Below, in pieces: positions 42,541 to 50,873 of a stretch of 64,000 bases of DNA. Location of the stretch: NCBI GenBank assembly GCA_018818785.1, contig JAHIRF010000006.1:186001-250000 (forward strand), in the 5' to 3' direction. The notes beneath the pieces were generated by a model. It had not been told where the DNA came from. It saw only the letters and a list, made by a program, of their open reading frames with translations, and made no database searches. The stretch comes from Thermoplasmatota archaeon. Lineage in GTDB: Archaea; Thermoplasmatota; Thermoplasmata; UBA10834. The translations under genes and the position numbers were made by a program. Numbering within the stretch: position 1 is the stretch's first letter; the number at the start of each line of letters is the position of its first letter.

Positions 42541-43785
42541 TCATTCTTTATCTTCAGAACAATCAGGGAGACCTAGGCCCGGCTTCAGGATCCCATCCAC
42601 TATTTTCCAGAACTCATCATCGGAGATCCGGCCATGATCCTCGCCGGCACGCTTTATGGCCCGCACGATATCGCATATCTGCTCCTGGCTGGCCTTGATA
42701 TCCTTCTCTTCGAGCCTGTTCACGACGATATGGGATCCAGAATGCTTGCCCAGGACCAGGCGGCGTCTATTGCCAACTTCCTCAGGGTTCACACATTCGT
42801 AGGTCAATGGGCAGTTGAGCACAGCGGCAACATGTATCCCAGATTCGTGTGAGAAGGCATTAGGGCCCACCCACGGCTGGTTAGCTGGAATAGATAGGTC
42901 CGCAGATTCGAAGACTAGTTTCGTCAAATCTGTAAGGCCTTCCGTTCGGATTCCGACATCCTTCTTATAGAGGTGCTTCAGAGCCATCACAAGCTGCTCA
43001 AGAGACACATTACCAGCTCGCTCTCCAATCCCTCCAACGGTCGTGGCGATCGCCTCAGCGCCACTGGATAGAGCCGCTATCGAGTTGACGACCGCGAGGC
43101 CGAAGTCGTTGTGCAGATGAGCAGAGATGGGCAGATCTATCGAGTCGCGTATCTTGCGAACGAGGTATTCGACTGCCTCGGGGCCTGCGCAGCCGAGTGT
43201 GTCGGTTATCCCCAGCCTCACCGCACCAGCCTCCGCAGATGCTTTGAAAAGGTCGAGCATGAAACCTACATCGGATCTTGTGCTGTCCTCGGAACTCATG
43301 CTCACCTTGAGGCCATGCGAACGCGCATGATCAACGGCGACCACGGCCTTTTCGATCACCTGCTCCTTGGTCATCTTCAATTTGTATCTGAGGTGAAGTT
43401 CACTGGTCGCGATGAACAGCAGGACCATGTCGACATCACACTCGATCGCGGCGTCGACATCTGCCGTCAACGTTCTGGACAGGCAGAGAATCTCTGAGTC
43501 CAGATTGAGAGAGGCTATTGACTTCACCGCCTTTCTCTCGCCATCTGAGACAGCAGGGAATCCGGCTTCGATCTGGTGCACGCGTATCTCGTCCAGTTTT
43601 CTGGCGATCGCGACTTTCTGATCGAGGGTGAAATGGATCCCAGGCATCTGTTCGCCGTCCCTCAGCGTGCTATCGTAGACGACGACATGTTCAGGAAACG
43701 CACGCTTTGAGATCGCGTTGTAAGGGCTGATAGCAGCGAACTTCACAACTGGTCGAATCCCATGCACGGTAATAATCTTGTCCAC
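42541..43785 (-). CDS. Homocitrate/isopropylmalate/citramalate synthase-family enzyme
   Basis: 414 residues. DRE-TIM metallolyase with the N-terminal YDSTLRDGEQMPGIHFT motif, the SSEDSTRSD metal-associated element, GITDTLGCAGPEAVEYLV, LHNDFGLAVVNSIAAL (metal His pair) and GERAGNVSLEQLVMAL. It has the C-terminal linker (SHESGIHVAAVLN, GKHSGSHIV) but not the long regulatory domain of LeuA, so it resembles NifV, AksA and Re-citrate synthase. Which 2-oxoacid it condenses with acetyl-CoA cannot be told from sequence inspection. GTG 43785 is the only reasonable start. No pathway neighbours are present. Confidence 0.85.
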   Translation of the reverse strand: MDKIITVHGIRPVVKFAAISPYNAISKRAFPEHVVVYDSTLRDGEQMPGIHFTLDQKVAIARKLDEIRVHQIEAGFPAVSDGERKAVKSIASLNLDSEILCLSRTLTADVDAAIECDVDMVLLFIATSELHLRYKLKMTKEQVIEKAVVAVDHARSHGLKVSMSSEDSTRSDVGFMLDLFKASAEAGAVRLGITDTLGCAGPEAVEYLVRKIRDSIDLPISAHLHNDFGLAVVNSIAALSSGAEAIATTVGGIGERAGNVSLEQLVMALKHLYKKDVGIRTEGLTDLTKLVFESADLSIPANQPWVGPNAFSHESGIHVAAVLNCPLTYECVNPEEVGNRRRLVLGKHSGSHIVVNRLEEKDIKASQEQICDIVRAIKRAGEDHGRISDDEFWKIVDGILKPGLGLPDCSEDKE

Positions 43786-43848
43786 GACGGAGGAATGATC
43801 GATGAAGAGATAGGCAGTTCCGAGCGGGTTTCATCATGACTTCATGAA

Positions 43849-43860
43849 AACCATAAATAG
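43849..43860 (+). promoter_or_regulatory. tRNA-Cys promoter
   Basis: AACCATAAATAG is a BRE-TATA match that ends 26 bases upstream of the tRNA-Cys 5' end, close to the canonical spacing. Confidence 0.7.
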
Positions 43861-43886
43861 ACAGTTTGTGATAGACGCCAGGCCAT

Positions 43887-43960
43887 GCCGGGGTGACAGA
43901 GCGGCCATGTGGCGGACTGCAGATCCGCATACAGGAGTTCAAATCTCCTCCCCGGCCCCA
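43887..43960 (+). tRNA. tRNA-Cys(GCA)
   Basis: Acceptor stem GCCGGGG/CCCCGGC, anticodon stem GCGGA/TCCGC with loop CTGCAGA (anticodon GCA), T-arm AGGAG-TTCAAAT-CTCCT, discriminator C, and encoded CCA at 43958-43960. No intron. Confidence 0.95.
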
Positions 43961-44073
43961 CCCGTGTTACTTTCTGGCATTGAAAGCTTTATAGCCTATC
44001 TGGCATTATCGAATCGTGAGGGCAGCTTCTTTCTGATATTGAGGCGCCAGAAACTTTGGATTACGGTGTGGAA

Positions 44074-44448
44074 ATGAAGACACCATGTGAACTCGTTGTT
44101 GGAAAAATCCTCCCTACGCTCAGGGCGTCTGTTGTAAGGGAACTTTCAGGCAAGTATAGGATGAAGCAATCGGAGATCGCCAAGAAATTAGGCATCACCC
44201 AAGCATCGGTGAGCCAGTATCTCAGCTCAACGAGAGGCGGCAACGCGAAGATGCTCGAGGATTTCCCCAAGATATTAGATTATGCGGATGAGATCTCGAA
44301 AAGGATAGTCGCTGGAGAGTCGAGGTACGAGTGGTACGGCGTCCTCTGCAAGGCATGCACCGACATCCGGAGCGAGGAGCGCTTCTGCAAGATGCACAGG
44401 ATATCCGCGAAGCTGAGCGGCTGTGAGATCTGCAAGAAGAAGCACTGA
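44074..44448 (+). CDS. Transcriptional regulator: HTH plus Cys-rich C-terminus (COG2522-like)
   Basis: 124 residues. The HTH segment SGKYRMKQSEIAKKLGITQASVSQYLS (about 30-55) is an XRE-like DNA-binding motif. The C-terminal third has cysteines arranged CKACTDIRSEERFC and CEICKKKH, enough for a metal or Fe-S site. This is the architecture of the archaeal COG2522-type predicted regulators. The Cys set suggests redox, iron or zinc sensing, by inference. ATG 44074 is chosen because the segment before it (from 44056) is not conserved in style. Its terminator-like hairpin follows the stop at once. Confidence 0.8.
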   Translation: MKTPCELVVGKILPTLRASVVRELSGKYRMKQSEIAKKLGITQASVSQYLSSTRGGNAKMLEDFPKILDYADEISKRIVAGESRYEWYGVLCKACTDIRSEERFCKMHRISAKLSGCEICKKKH

Positions 44449-44476
44449 ACGATTTCTTAGGAAAAAACATGGATAA

Positions 44477-44504
44477 CGGGCTTGGGCATTTCGCCCAGAG
44501 CCCG
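44477..44504. terminator. Hairpin between convergent genes
   Basis: CGGGCTTGGGC and GCCCAGAGCCCG pair in a long GC-rich stem with one bulge and a 5-base ATTTC loop. It is followed by ATAAATTGTTTGATT. It lies between the HTH regulator stop and the leftward secreted-protein stop. Confidence 0.6.
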
Positions 44505-44529
44505 ATAAATTGTTTGATTCGACTCTACC

Positions 44530-45336
44530 CTACTTTTCCAGAAGGCTGATCTCGATCATCGTGTAGGTCGCGCCGTATTCGGCTGCGTCCAGCGCGTAGT
44601 TGTCATCAGCGCCGTACATGCCAGGGTCGACCATTCCATCGATGGTGATCGAGTTGTACTGGATCGGTGTCTCCGTACCAGGGTATGTCACCAGCTCACA
44701 ACCAATCAGCTCGAACGTCAGCCTGTATTGTCCAGCGGGAAGATCCTTCGTGTCCCAGTTGTAGCCGTAGAGCAGATTGCCCAACTGATTCACTTCGGCA
44801 GAGTACGCATCGGTCGGACCGTCTACCCAGAGACCATCATATGTCGTCCCGGCCCAGATTTCATCAGCTACCTCACCGGTCGCGCTAAGCAGTTCGATCT
44901 TGAACGACGCACAGATGGTGTAGATGGTTATGCTCGGGTCAAGGATGTCCTGAAGTATCACCTCAGTCCTGATCTTGTCTCCCGCCCTCCAATCGTGAAG
45001 AATCAGGTTATCCGACCAGTCGGCCTGGACAACCACATTTTCAGAGAACATATCATGCACCTCAGTTGGGAAGTTCGGGTTCGTGTAGGCCGTATCCACC
45101 TCGAACAGCGAGCCGTCCATGAAGATACCATAGCTCTTGTCATCGTCAGCGACGACTCTCTCACCGAAGTTTATGCTCTGGTTGAGAAAGAACGTGCCTG
45201 GATTATCGGGTCTGTCTCCGTTGTGCCCACCGTTGCTTCCACCTGCGTTCACTGATTGTGCAGCACTGGCCATGCCCGTAAAGGCGGCGGTCATGAGGAC
45301 TACCAGCACCACAGCTGTCACACCGATTCTCTTCAT
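44530..45336 (-). CDS. Secreted protein of unknown function, paralogue A
   Basis: 268 residues with a signal peptide (MKRIGVTAVVLVVLMTAAFTGMASA). The mature protein starts with a Gly/Asn/Asp-rich stretch (SNGGHNGDRPDN). It then has a beta-rich domain whose core (KIRTEVIL, the DGPTDAYSAEVNQLG stretch, LLYGYNWDT, YRLTFEL) is shared with the next gene upstream. No known family was recognised. ATG 45336 is preceded by GGGGGAG at 9 bases. An in-frame ATG at 45441 exists but would bury the signal peptide. The upstream region (to ~45500) carries repeats shared with paralogue B. Confidence 0.8.
   Translation of the reverse strand: MKRIGVTAVVLVVLMTAAFTGMASAAQSVNAGGSNGGHNGDRPDNPGTFFLNQSINFGERVVADDDKSYGIFMDGSLFEVDTAYTNPNFPTEVHDMFSENVVVQADWSDNLILHDWRAGDKIRTEVILQDILDPSITIYTICASFKIELLSATGEVADEIWAGTTYDGLWVDGPTDAYSAEVNQLGNLLYGYNWDTKDLPAGQYRLTFELIGCELVTYPGTETPIQYNSITIDGMVDPGMYGADDNYALDAAEYGATYTMIEISLLEK
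44801..44820. repeat. Identical 20-base block shared by the two secreted-protein genes (copy A)
   Basis: GAGTACGCATCGGTCGGACC is identical at 44801-44820 and 45885-45904, inside the conserved PTDAYSAEVNQLG coding block of both paralogues. It reflects recent duplication or gene conversion. Confidence 0.7.
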
Positions 45337-45360
45337 TTGTTTGTCTCCCCCTTTGTCTCC

Positions 45361-45378
45361 GACCGTCTTTGAACGGTC
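45361..45378. repeat. Inverted repeat in the leader of secreted paralogue A
   Basis: GACCGT and ACGGTC are perfect complements separated by CTTTGA. It is 25 bases upstream of the start of paralogue A and could be an operator or leader hairpin. Confidence 0.45.
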
Positions 45379-45385
45379 AGTGTTC

Positions 45386-45500
45386 GTACTGACTTGTTCT
45401 TCCGGCCGTAGCTTCTCAGGAAGTAAGACATCCATATTCACGATTTTGGTACAAGATTGAAACTAACAGCGCTAAAACACTGTACTGACTGGGGGTCAGT
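45386..45500. promoter_or_regulatory. Repeated motif cluster upstream of secreted paralogue A
   Basis: GTACTGACT occurs at 45386-45394 and 45482-45490. Between them is GATTTTGGTACAAGATTGAAA (45442-45462), and 45484-45500 is an inverted repeat ACTGAC-TGGGG-GTCAGT. The same arrangement, with one substitution class in each element, precedes paralogue B. Confidence 0.6.
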
Positions 45501-45625
45501 AGAAGATGCGCCCCAACCGAAAGAGAAGACGATTAACAGCGATAAAAAGAATATGAGAGGTGGTCGGCAGCCTTTGAGGCCGAGCACCAATTAAGGTTTT
45601 TCAGCGTTCTTGGATCCATAGACGC

Positions 45626-46381
45626 TTATCTGCCGCCAGCAGGTAGCAGGGTCATCTCGATCCAGGTCGAGCTCGAGCTGGAGTACACATCGGTAACATC
45701 AGTCGAGACATCATCGACACCAGTTATGGTTATTCCCTGAACCTCGGTGTTCTCGTACGGCACGTTGTCCGGCAAGGCCGAGTCGATAGAGAACGTCAAT
45801 CTGTACGTTCCAGCCTTGCAATCCAGAATCCTCGTGTCCCAGTTGTATCCAAATAGCAACTGCCCGAGCTGGTTGACCTCTGCGGAGTACGCATCGGTCG
45901 GACCATCGGCCCAGAGACCCTCAGCGACAGTTCCGTCCCAGACGTTCCTCAAGACCGCTCCAGTGCCAGGGTCGATCTCCTGGATCATGAAGTGGGCCCT
46001 GATTGTATAGACGGACGCCTGATGCGCGTAGTCCCACAGAATCACTTCGGTCCTGATCTTGGATCCGGCCTTGAACTGGTGAAGGACGACGTCGTCCGAC
46101 CAGTTCGCCAATACGTTCACTGGCTCGCCGTAGGCCATCAGTTCGTTACCTGTCGTCTCGTTCACGAATGGACCGAGGTCGAACAGGCCACCGGTGGTAT
46201 AGATACCCGCGGTGCCGCCGACGACTTCGCCGAAGGCGATATTCTGGTTCATCTCGAACCCCATCACATCGGGTTTGTCCTTCTGATTGCCGTTCTCTCC
46301 AGCGAGTACATTGACGGACATCGCAGAGAATACCAAAAGGGCCATAGCCACAACTGATACACAAAACTTCTTCGCGTTCAT
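45626..46381 (-). CDS. Secreted protein of unknown function, paralogue B
   Basis: 251 residues with a signal peptide (MNAKKFCVSVVAMALLVFSAMSVNVLAG). The mature part shares with paralogue A the KIRTEVILWDY, ADGPTDAYSAEVNQLG, LLFGYNWDTR and YRLTFS elements. Its C-terminus differs. No known family. ATG 46381 has GGGGGAG immediately upstream, as paralogue A does. The frame extends to 46420 without a better start. Both genes sit head-to-tail, with 289 bases between. Confidence 0.8.
   Translation of the reverse strand: MNAKKFCVSVVAMALLVFSAMSVNVLAGENGNQKDKPDVMGFEMNQNIAFGEVVGGTAGIYTTGGLFDLGPFVNETTGNELMAYGEPVNVLANWSDDVVLHQFKAGSKIRTEVILWDYAHQASVYTIRAHFMIQEIDPGTGAVLRNVWDGTVAEGLWADGPTDAYSAEVNQLGQLLFGYNWDTRILDCKAGTYRLTFSIDSALPDNVPYENTEVQGITITGVDDVSTDVTDVYSSSSSTWIEMTLLPAGGR
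45885..45904. repeat. Identical 20-base block (copy B)
   Basis: Second copy of the 20-base block at 44801-44820; see that entry. Confidence 0.7.
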
Positions 46382-46424
46382 TTTTCTCCCCCTCATTACA
46401 CAGTTCGAGAGCAGCATCACATCG

Positions 46425-46517
46425 ATACTGACTCACGACTCATGTTAGTAGATGCGACGTCATCGAGGGTTAGATTATGATTCTGGTACAAGACTAGAAA
46501 TCATGTGGAGTCAGTAC
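46425..46517. promoter_or_regulatory. Repeated motif cluster upstream of secreted paralogue B
   Basis: ATACTGACT at 46425-46433, GATTCTGGTACAAGACTAGA at 46479-46498, and GTCAGTAC (reverse complement of GTACTGAC) at 46510-46517. Relative to its start codon the central element lies ~98-119 bases upstream, against ~106-126 for paralogue A. A TATA-like GATTATAAGG (minus strand, 46528-46537) lies just beyond. Confidence 0.6.
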
Positions 46518-46679
46518 GACATCGACCTTATAATCGCACTATCAAGAACCCATTATTGATTACAGCGTGAAGAGAAAGGCGGGCGACCGTGGAAAGATCA
46601 TGCCCTGATAAGTGGTTTCCGCGCTGCCTCACCAGCAACGATGATATACGAGGCGCCTCAATGCCTGTCATTGACGCAC

Positions 46680-47606
46680 ATGTCCCGAGCTAGACCGTTT
46701 CATGACATCCTTGACACCGTGGGCAATACACCTATCGTCAGGCTCAATCGGATGGTCTCGACAGAAGCCGCGGAAGTATATGCGAAGCTCGAATCGTTCA
46801 ACCCCATGTCCTCTGTCAAGGACAGGATAGCCAAGGGAATGATCGAGGAAGCTGAGAAGAAAGGTAAGGTGAAGAACGGGACGACGATCATCGAGCCTAC
46901 TTCGGGCAACACTGGCATCGGCCTCGCGATGGTGTGCGCAGTCAAAGGATACAGGCTCATCCTGACGATGCCTGAGACCATGAGCATAGAGAGGAGGAAG
47001 CTGCTCTCAGCACTTGGCGCCGAGATAGTCCTCACCCCTGGCTCTGAGGGCATGATTGGCGCGGTGAAAAAAGCTACTGAAGTCTCACTGGCAACTCCAG
47101 ATTCGTTCATCCCACAGCAATTCGAGAACAAAGCGAATCCGAAGACCCATCGAAAGACGACGGCAAAGGAGATCATCAAAGCAGTCCCGAACATCGACGC
47201 ATTCGTAGCTGGCGTTGGGACCGGAGGCACTATAACCGGAGTAGGGAGTGTTTTGAGAAAGAAGCTCCCCGGCATCAGGATCGTGGCGGTCGAGCCCGAG
47301 GAATCACCTGTTCTCTCAGGCGGACCCGCCGGCCCGCATGGGATACAGGGCATCGGCGCGGGATTTGTTCCGAAGATATTCGACGAGGGCATAGTCCAGG
47401 ACATAATTCGAGTATCCACGGAAAAGGCCAAGGGGACATGCAGAGACCTTGCCAGGAAGGAAGGCATCCTGGCAGGGATATCATCGGGCGCAGCCACCTA
47501 CGCCGCGATCCAAATAGCAGAGGAGATGGGCAAGGGCAAGACAGTAGTAGTCCTTCTTCCCGACACTGGAGAAAGGTATTTGAGCACCGACCTATTTGGA
47601 GAATAA
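46680..47606 (+). CDS. cysK: Cysteine synthase (O-acetylserine sulfhydrylase)
   Basis: 308 residues. PLP enzyme that makes cysteine from O-acetylserine and sulfide. Visible: [12 protein letters not shown], the lysine site [15 protein letters not shown], the substrate loop [12 protein letters not shown], the cis-Gln region [13 protein letters not shown], and the PLP-phosphate loop [14 protein letters not shown] 46680 gives the family-typical [18 protein letters not shown]; the frame continues upstream to 46641. It is followed after 4 bases by cysE, so substrate supply and use are coupled. Confidence 0.95.
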   Translation: MSRARPFHDILDTVGNTPIVRLNRMVSTEAAEVYAKLESFNPMSSVKDRIAKGMIEEAEKKGKVKNGTTIIEPTSGNTGIGLAMVCAVKGYRLILTMPETMSIERRKLLSALGAEIVLTPGSEGMIGAVKKATEVSLATPDSFIPQQFENKANPKTHRKTTAKEIIKAVPNIDAFVAGVGTGGTITGVGSVLRKKLPGIRIVAVEPEESPVLSGGPAGPHGIQGIGAGFVPKIFDEGIVQDIIRVSTEKAKGTCRDLARKEGILAGISSGAATYAAIQIAEEMGKGKTVVVLLPDTGERYLSTDLFGE

Positions 47607-47610
47607 CTGT

Positions 47611-48333
47611 ATGGCAAAGGGCGCGAAGAGCGATCTGGACATAGTGATGGAGAGGGATCCAGCTCCGAAGAGCAGGTCTGAAGCCCTCCTGTTCAGCGCG
47701 GGACTCCATGCGATCAGGCTCTATAGATTGTCAAACAGACTCTACCATAGGAAACACTTCATGACCGCAAGGGCGTTCAACTATCTCGCGCGCGTGCTTA
47801 CGGGCTCGGACATACACCCTGGGGCGACGATCGGCGAGGGTTTCTTCATCGACCATGCGACAGGGGTAGTCATTGGTGAGACCTCTGAGATAGGCAACAA
47901 TGTGTCCATCTACCAGGGTGTGACTCTCGGGGGCGTCCGCGCAGACAAGAAGAAGAGGCATCCGACTATCGGAAACAATGTGTCGATAGGCGCTGGTGCC
48001 ACTATACTGGGCCCTGTCACCATAGGGGACAACGTCCGTGTGGGCGCAGGATCCGTCGTGGTCAAATCAGTCCCGCCGAACTGTACCGTAGTCGGCATTC
48101 CTGCGAAGATCGTCAAGCGCGAGGGTACGACCAGCATAGATCTCCACCACGATGAGCTTCCCGACCCTGTGGTGAACGCATTCGTAGACATGTGCCATAG
48201 TCTCTCGGAGATGGAGTACAGACTAGAGATGATAGAGAAGAAGCTCGGCATGGAAACCGCGAAAAAGATGGCCTCCGCGAAGACCGAGGCCAGAGCTGAA
48301 GAATTGAGTTGCCCAGTCGAGCAGAAGGATTAA
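47611..48333 (+). CDS. cysE: Serine O-acetyltransferase
   Basis: 240 residues. Left-handed beta-helix hexapeptide acetyltransferase that makes O-acetylserine. Markers: GSDIHPGATIGEGFFIDHATGVVIGET, GNNVSIYQGVTLGG, RHPTIGNNVSIGAGATILG and VVGIPAKIV. Its C-terminus is extended by a charged coiled-coil-like tail. ATG 47611 is preceded by TTGGAGAATA. It lies between cysK and cysS. Confidence 0.93.
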   Translation: MAKGAKSDLDIVMERDPAPKSRSEALLFSAGLHAIRLYRLSNRLYHRKHFMTARAFNYLARVLTGSDIHPGATIGEGFFIDHATGVVIGETSEIGNNVSIYQGVTLGGVRADKKKRHPTIGNNVSIGAGATILGPVTIGDNVRVGAGSVVVKSVPPNCTVVGIPAKIVKREGTTSIDLHHDELPDPVVNAFVDMCHSLSEMEYRLEMIEKKLGMETAKKMASAKTEARAEELSCPVEQKD

Positions 48334-48365
48334 TAATACCAGGGATAATCTCAATGGAGATATCC

Positions 48366-49844
48366 ATGGCCCTTATCATTCACAACACTCTCACACGCAA
48401 TAAACAACCCTTCGAACCACTCATCAAGGGCAAGGTCGGGATATATGTCTGCGGCGTGACCGTCTACGACCATTCTCATCTGGGGCATGCCAAGTCAGCG
48501 ATAAACTTCGACCTCATCGTGCGCTACCTGAGATACAAAGGATACGATGTCACCCACATCACGAACTTCACCGATGTCGATGACAAGATCATCGCAAGGG
48601 CAAATGAGATGGGGATAGAACCTCTGGAATTGTCGCGGACGATGATAGAGAAGTACCACAAGGATATGAGTTCTCTGAAGGTCAAGAGGGCGGATGTGTA
48701 TCCGAAGGCGAGCGAGACCATCCCCGACATGATCTCTATGGTATCCGGACTGATAGAGAGAGGATACGCATACGAATCGAATGGGTCGGTCTATTTCTCC
48801 GTCAGCAAGGCCAAGGAATATGGCAAGCTTTCAGGACAGAGCCTCGACCAGATGGTCGCCGGAGCAAGGATCGAACCAGGCGAGGACAAGCGGGATCCGA
48901 TGGATTTCGCGCTCTGGAAGGCAGCGAAACCGGGAGAGGTGTTCTGGGAGAGCCCGTGGGGAAAGGGCAGACCAGGTTGGCACATAGAATGTTCGGCCAT
49001 GTGTTTGAAGCACATAGGGAAGACCGTCGACATACATGGCGGGGGCACCGACTTGGTGTTCCCTCATCACGAGAACGAGATCCTCCAGTCAGAGGCATAT
49101 AACGACGCACCTTATGTCCGATATTGGATGCACAACGGGATGCTCACGATCGACAGCGAAAAGATGTCGAAATCCCTCAAGAACTTCTTCTCCATCGAGG
49201 ACATTCTCAAGAAGTACGCGCCAGAGGTACTGAGGTTCTTCATACTGAATGCGAGCTATCGAGCACCCCTCGACTACGATGAGGGATCATTGGACGAGAC
49301 GAAGAAGGCGCTCGAGAAGCTCCAGAACAGCTACGGCTCGATGAAGAATGCCATTAGTCTCGCTTCAGGAACGGATGATGCGAAAGCCTTGACCGAGAAG
49401 GCCATGACAGACTTCGAGGCACGCATGGATGACGACTTCTCGAGCCGAGAGGCCATCGCTGTGATGTACGATCTGACAAGAGAGGCGAACCGACTTCACT
49501 CTGATGGCAGGCTGAGCAAGCAAGGTGCTGAGAACGTAGTGGCTGTGCTAGACAAGTTCAATGACCTGTTCGATGTGCTCACTGATAGAAAGACCAATGT
49601 GGTGAAGGAAGATAACGTCTCAGCCAGTGAACAAGTCTCAGCCGAGGTCTCTGGGGAGAACCTTGATGATGTGAGTGCTGATGAACTGGCGGATGAAGGA
49701 CGCATAAGATTCTGGGTACTGAGACGGGAAACTGCGAGGAAGACCAAGGATTTCGCATATGCAGACAGGATAAGGAACAAGCTCGCAGAGTTCGGCATCG
49801 ATATACAGGATTCGAAAGAAGGTGCCGTATGGAAGCGAAAGTGA
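48366..49844 (+). CDS. cysS: Cysteinyl-tRNA synthetase
   Basis: 492 residues, class I synthetase. Features: VCGVTVYDHSHLGHAKSAINFD (HIGH-equivalent), the Zn-binding cysteines/histidines including GWHIECSAMCLKHIG and FPHHENEI, the KMSKS loop SEKMSKSLKN, and a helical anticodon-binding region. ATG 48366 follows GGAGATAT and is the family-typical start; ATG 48354 is in frame. Clustering with cysK and cysE, and a tRNA-Cys gene 4.4 kb upstream, argues that cysteine is made and charged by the O-acetylserine route rather than by SepRS/SepCysS. Confidence 0.95.
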   Translation: MALIIHNTLTRNKQPFEPLIKGKVGIYVCGVTVYDHSHLGHAKSAINFDLIVRYLRYKGYDVTHITNFTDVDDKIIARANEMGIEPLELSRTMIEKYHKDMSSLKVKRADVYPKASETIPDMISMVSGLIERGYAYESNGSVYFSVSKAKEYGKLSGQSLDQMVAGARIEPGEDKRDPMDFALWKAAKPGEVFWESPWGKGRPGWHIECSAMCLKHIGKTVDIHGGGTDLVFPHHENEILQSEAYNDAPYVRYWMHNGMLTIDSEKMSKSLKNFFSIEDILKKYAPEVLRFFILNASYRAPLDYDEGSLDETKKALEKLQNSYGSMKNAISLASGTDDAKALTEKAMTDFEARMDDDFSSREAIAVMYDLTREANRLHSDGRLSKQGAENVVAVLDKFNDLFDVLTDRKTNVVKEDNVSASEQVSAEVSGENLDDVSADELADEGRIRFWVLRRETARKTKDFAYADRIRNKLAEFGIDIQDSKEGAVWKRK

Positions 49845-50869
49845 GCCGTGAGACCGCAAAGAAGAAGGCCGAGATGTTGGCCGGTGGGGCGGTTCTGATA
49901 CCAAAGGATTTCAGATTGCCGTTCCCTGCCAGCAGGTCCACAGCGGGTCCTGGAGCAGGTCATAGATCGGTCGTGTTCTCATTCGGCGGCACCAGGGCGA
50001 AGAAGGCGGTTTCGCGCGAAGGAGGAGAGTTCGAACTCGTCGTTGAGGGAGATTCGTATTCGCTCATGAGAGGAGGGTTTTTGTTCATCGAGAAAGTTGA
50101 GCTCGTGCCAACACTGATGCATGCACCATTCCAGGCTTTTGTCAACATCGACAGCAGGTGCATCTACGACTGCAAGTTCTGCAACTCACCTAGATTGGCG
50201 GACGATGCGACGAAGAATCTCAGCGACGACAGGATAATCGAGATGATCCTCGGAGCATCTAAGGAAGATGGTTTCCAAGCGGTTGCGTTCACAAGCGGCG
50301 TCGCAGAATCCCCGATGATGACCGTTCGTAGGATGGCGGGCCTCGTGAAGAGAGTGAAACAACTTCTGCCAGACACGCCCATCGGTGTCGAGCCTTATGC
50401 CACTAGACCAGATGAGGTCGAGATCCTCCTAGAAGCCGGTGCGGATGAGATCAAGATAAACATCGAGACCTTCGATAGAGACATATTCGAGAAGATCTGC
50501 GATGATATGGATTTCGATCAGATACTCCATGCGATAAACCACTCGGGAGAGGTGTTCGGCGAGAATCGAGTCTGCTCGAACATAATATTCGGCCTCGGAG
50601 AGACCGACGAGAACATCCTAGAAGGAACCAAGGTGCTGGCGAACATGGGGGCAGTCGCGACGTTGAGGGCACTCCGGAGAGACGAACTCAATACGGCCGG
50701 ACTGGAAGGGGCCCTCGGCCCGTTGGAACCTGTTTCCGCCGAGCGCATGCTGACGTTGGCGGACGGACAGAAGAAGATATTCACCGATTATGGATTATCC
50801 CCGCTCAGGTTCAAAACGATGTGCCACGCATGTCTATCATGCGACATTGTCCCGTTCTGGGATGTATGA
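49829..50869 (+). CDS. Radical SAM protein of unknown function
   Basis: 346 residues. The radical-SAM cluster motif CxxxCxxC is seen as SRCIYDCKFC (Cys111, 115, 118). A second Cys motif at the very C-terminus, CHACLSC (Cys332, 335, 338), could bind an auxiliary cluster. The N-terminal ~100 residues form a separate region with a GG-rich linker and beta segments. The barrel shows VAFTSGVAESPM and GVEPYATRPDEVE. No family assigned. It overlaps cysS by 16 bases, so it is co-expressed with the cysteine genes; a role in sulfur-related modification is only a guess. Confidence 0.8.
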   Translation: MEAKVSRETAKKKAEMLAGGAVLIPKDFRLPFPASRSTAGPGAGHRSVVFSFGGTRAKKAVSREGGEFELVVEGDSYSLMRGGFLFIEKVELVPTLMHAPFQAFVNIDSRCIYDCKFCNSPRLADDATKNLSDDRIIEMILGASKEDGFQAVAFTSGVAESPMMTVRRMAGLVKRVKQLLPDTPIGVEPYATRPDEVEILLEAGADEIKINIETFDRDIFEKICDDMDFDQILHAINHSGEVFGENRVCSNIIFGLGETDENILEGTKVLANMGAVATLRALRRDELNTAGLEGALGPLEPVSAERMLTLADGQKKIFTDYGLSPLRFKTMCHACLSCDIVPFWDV

Positions 50870-50873
50870 CCCG

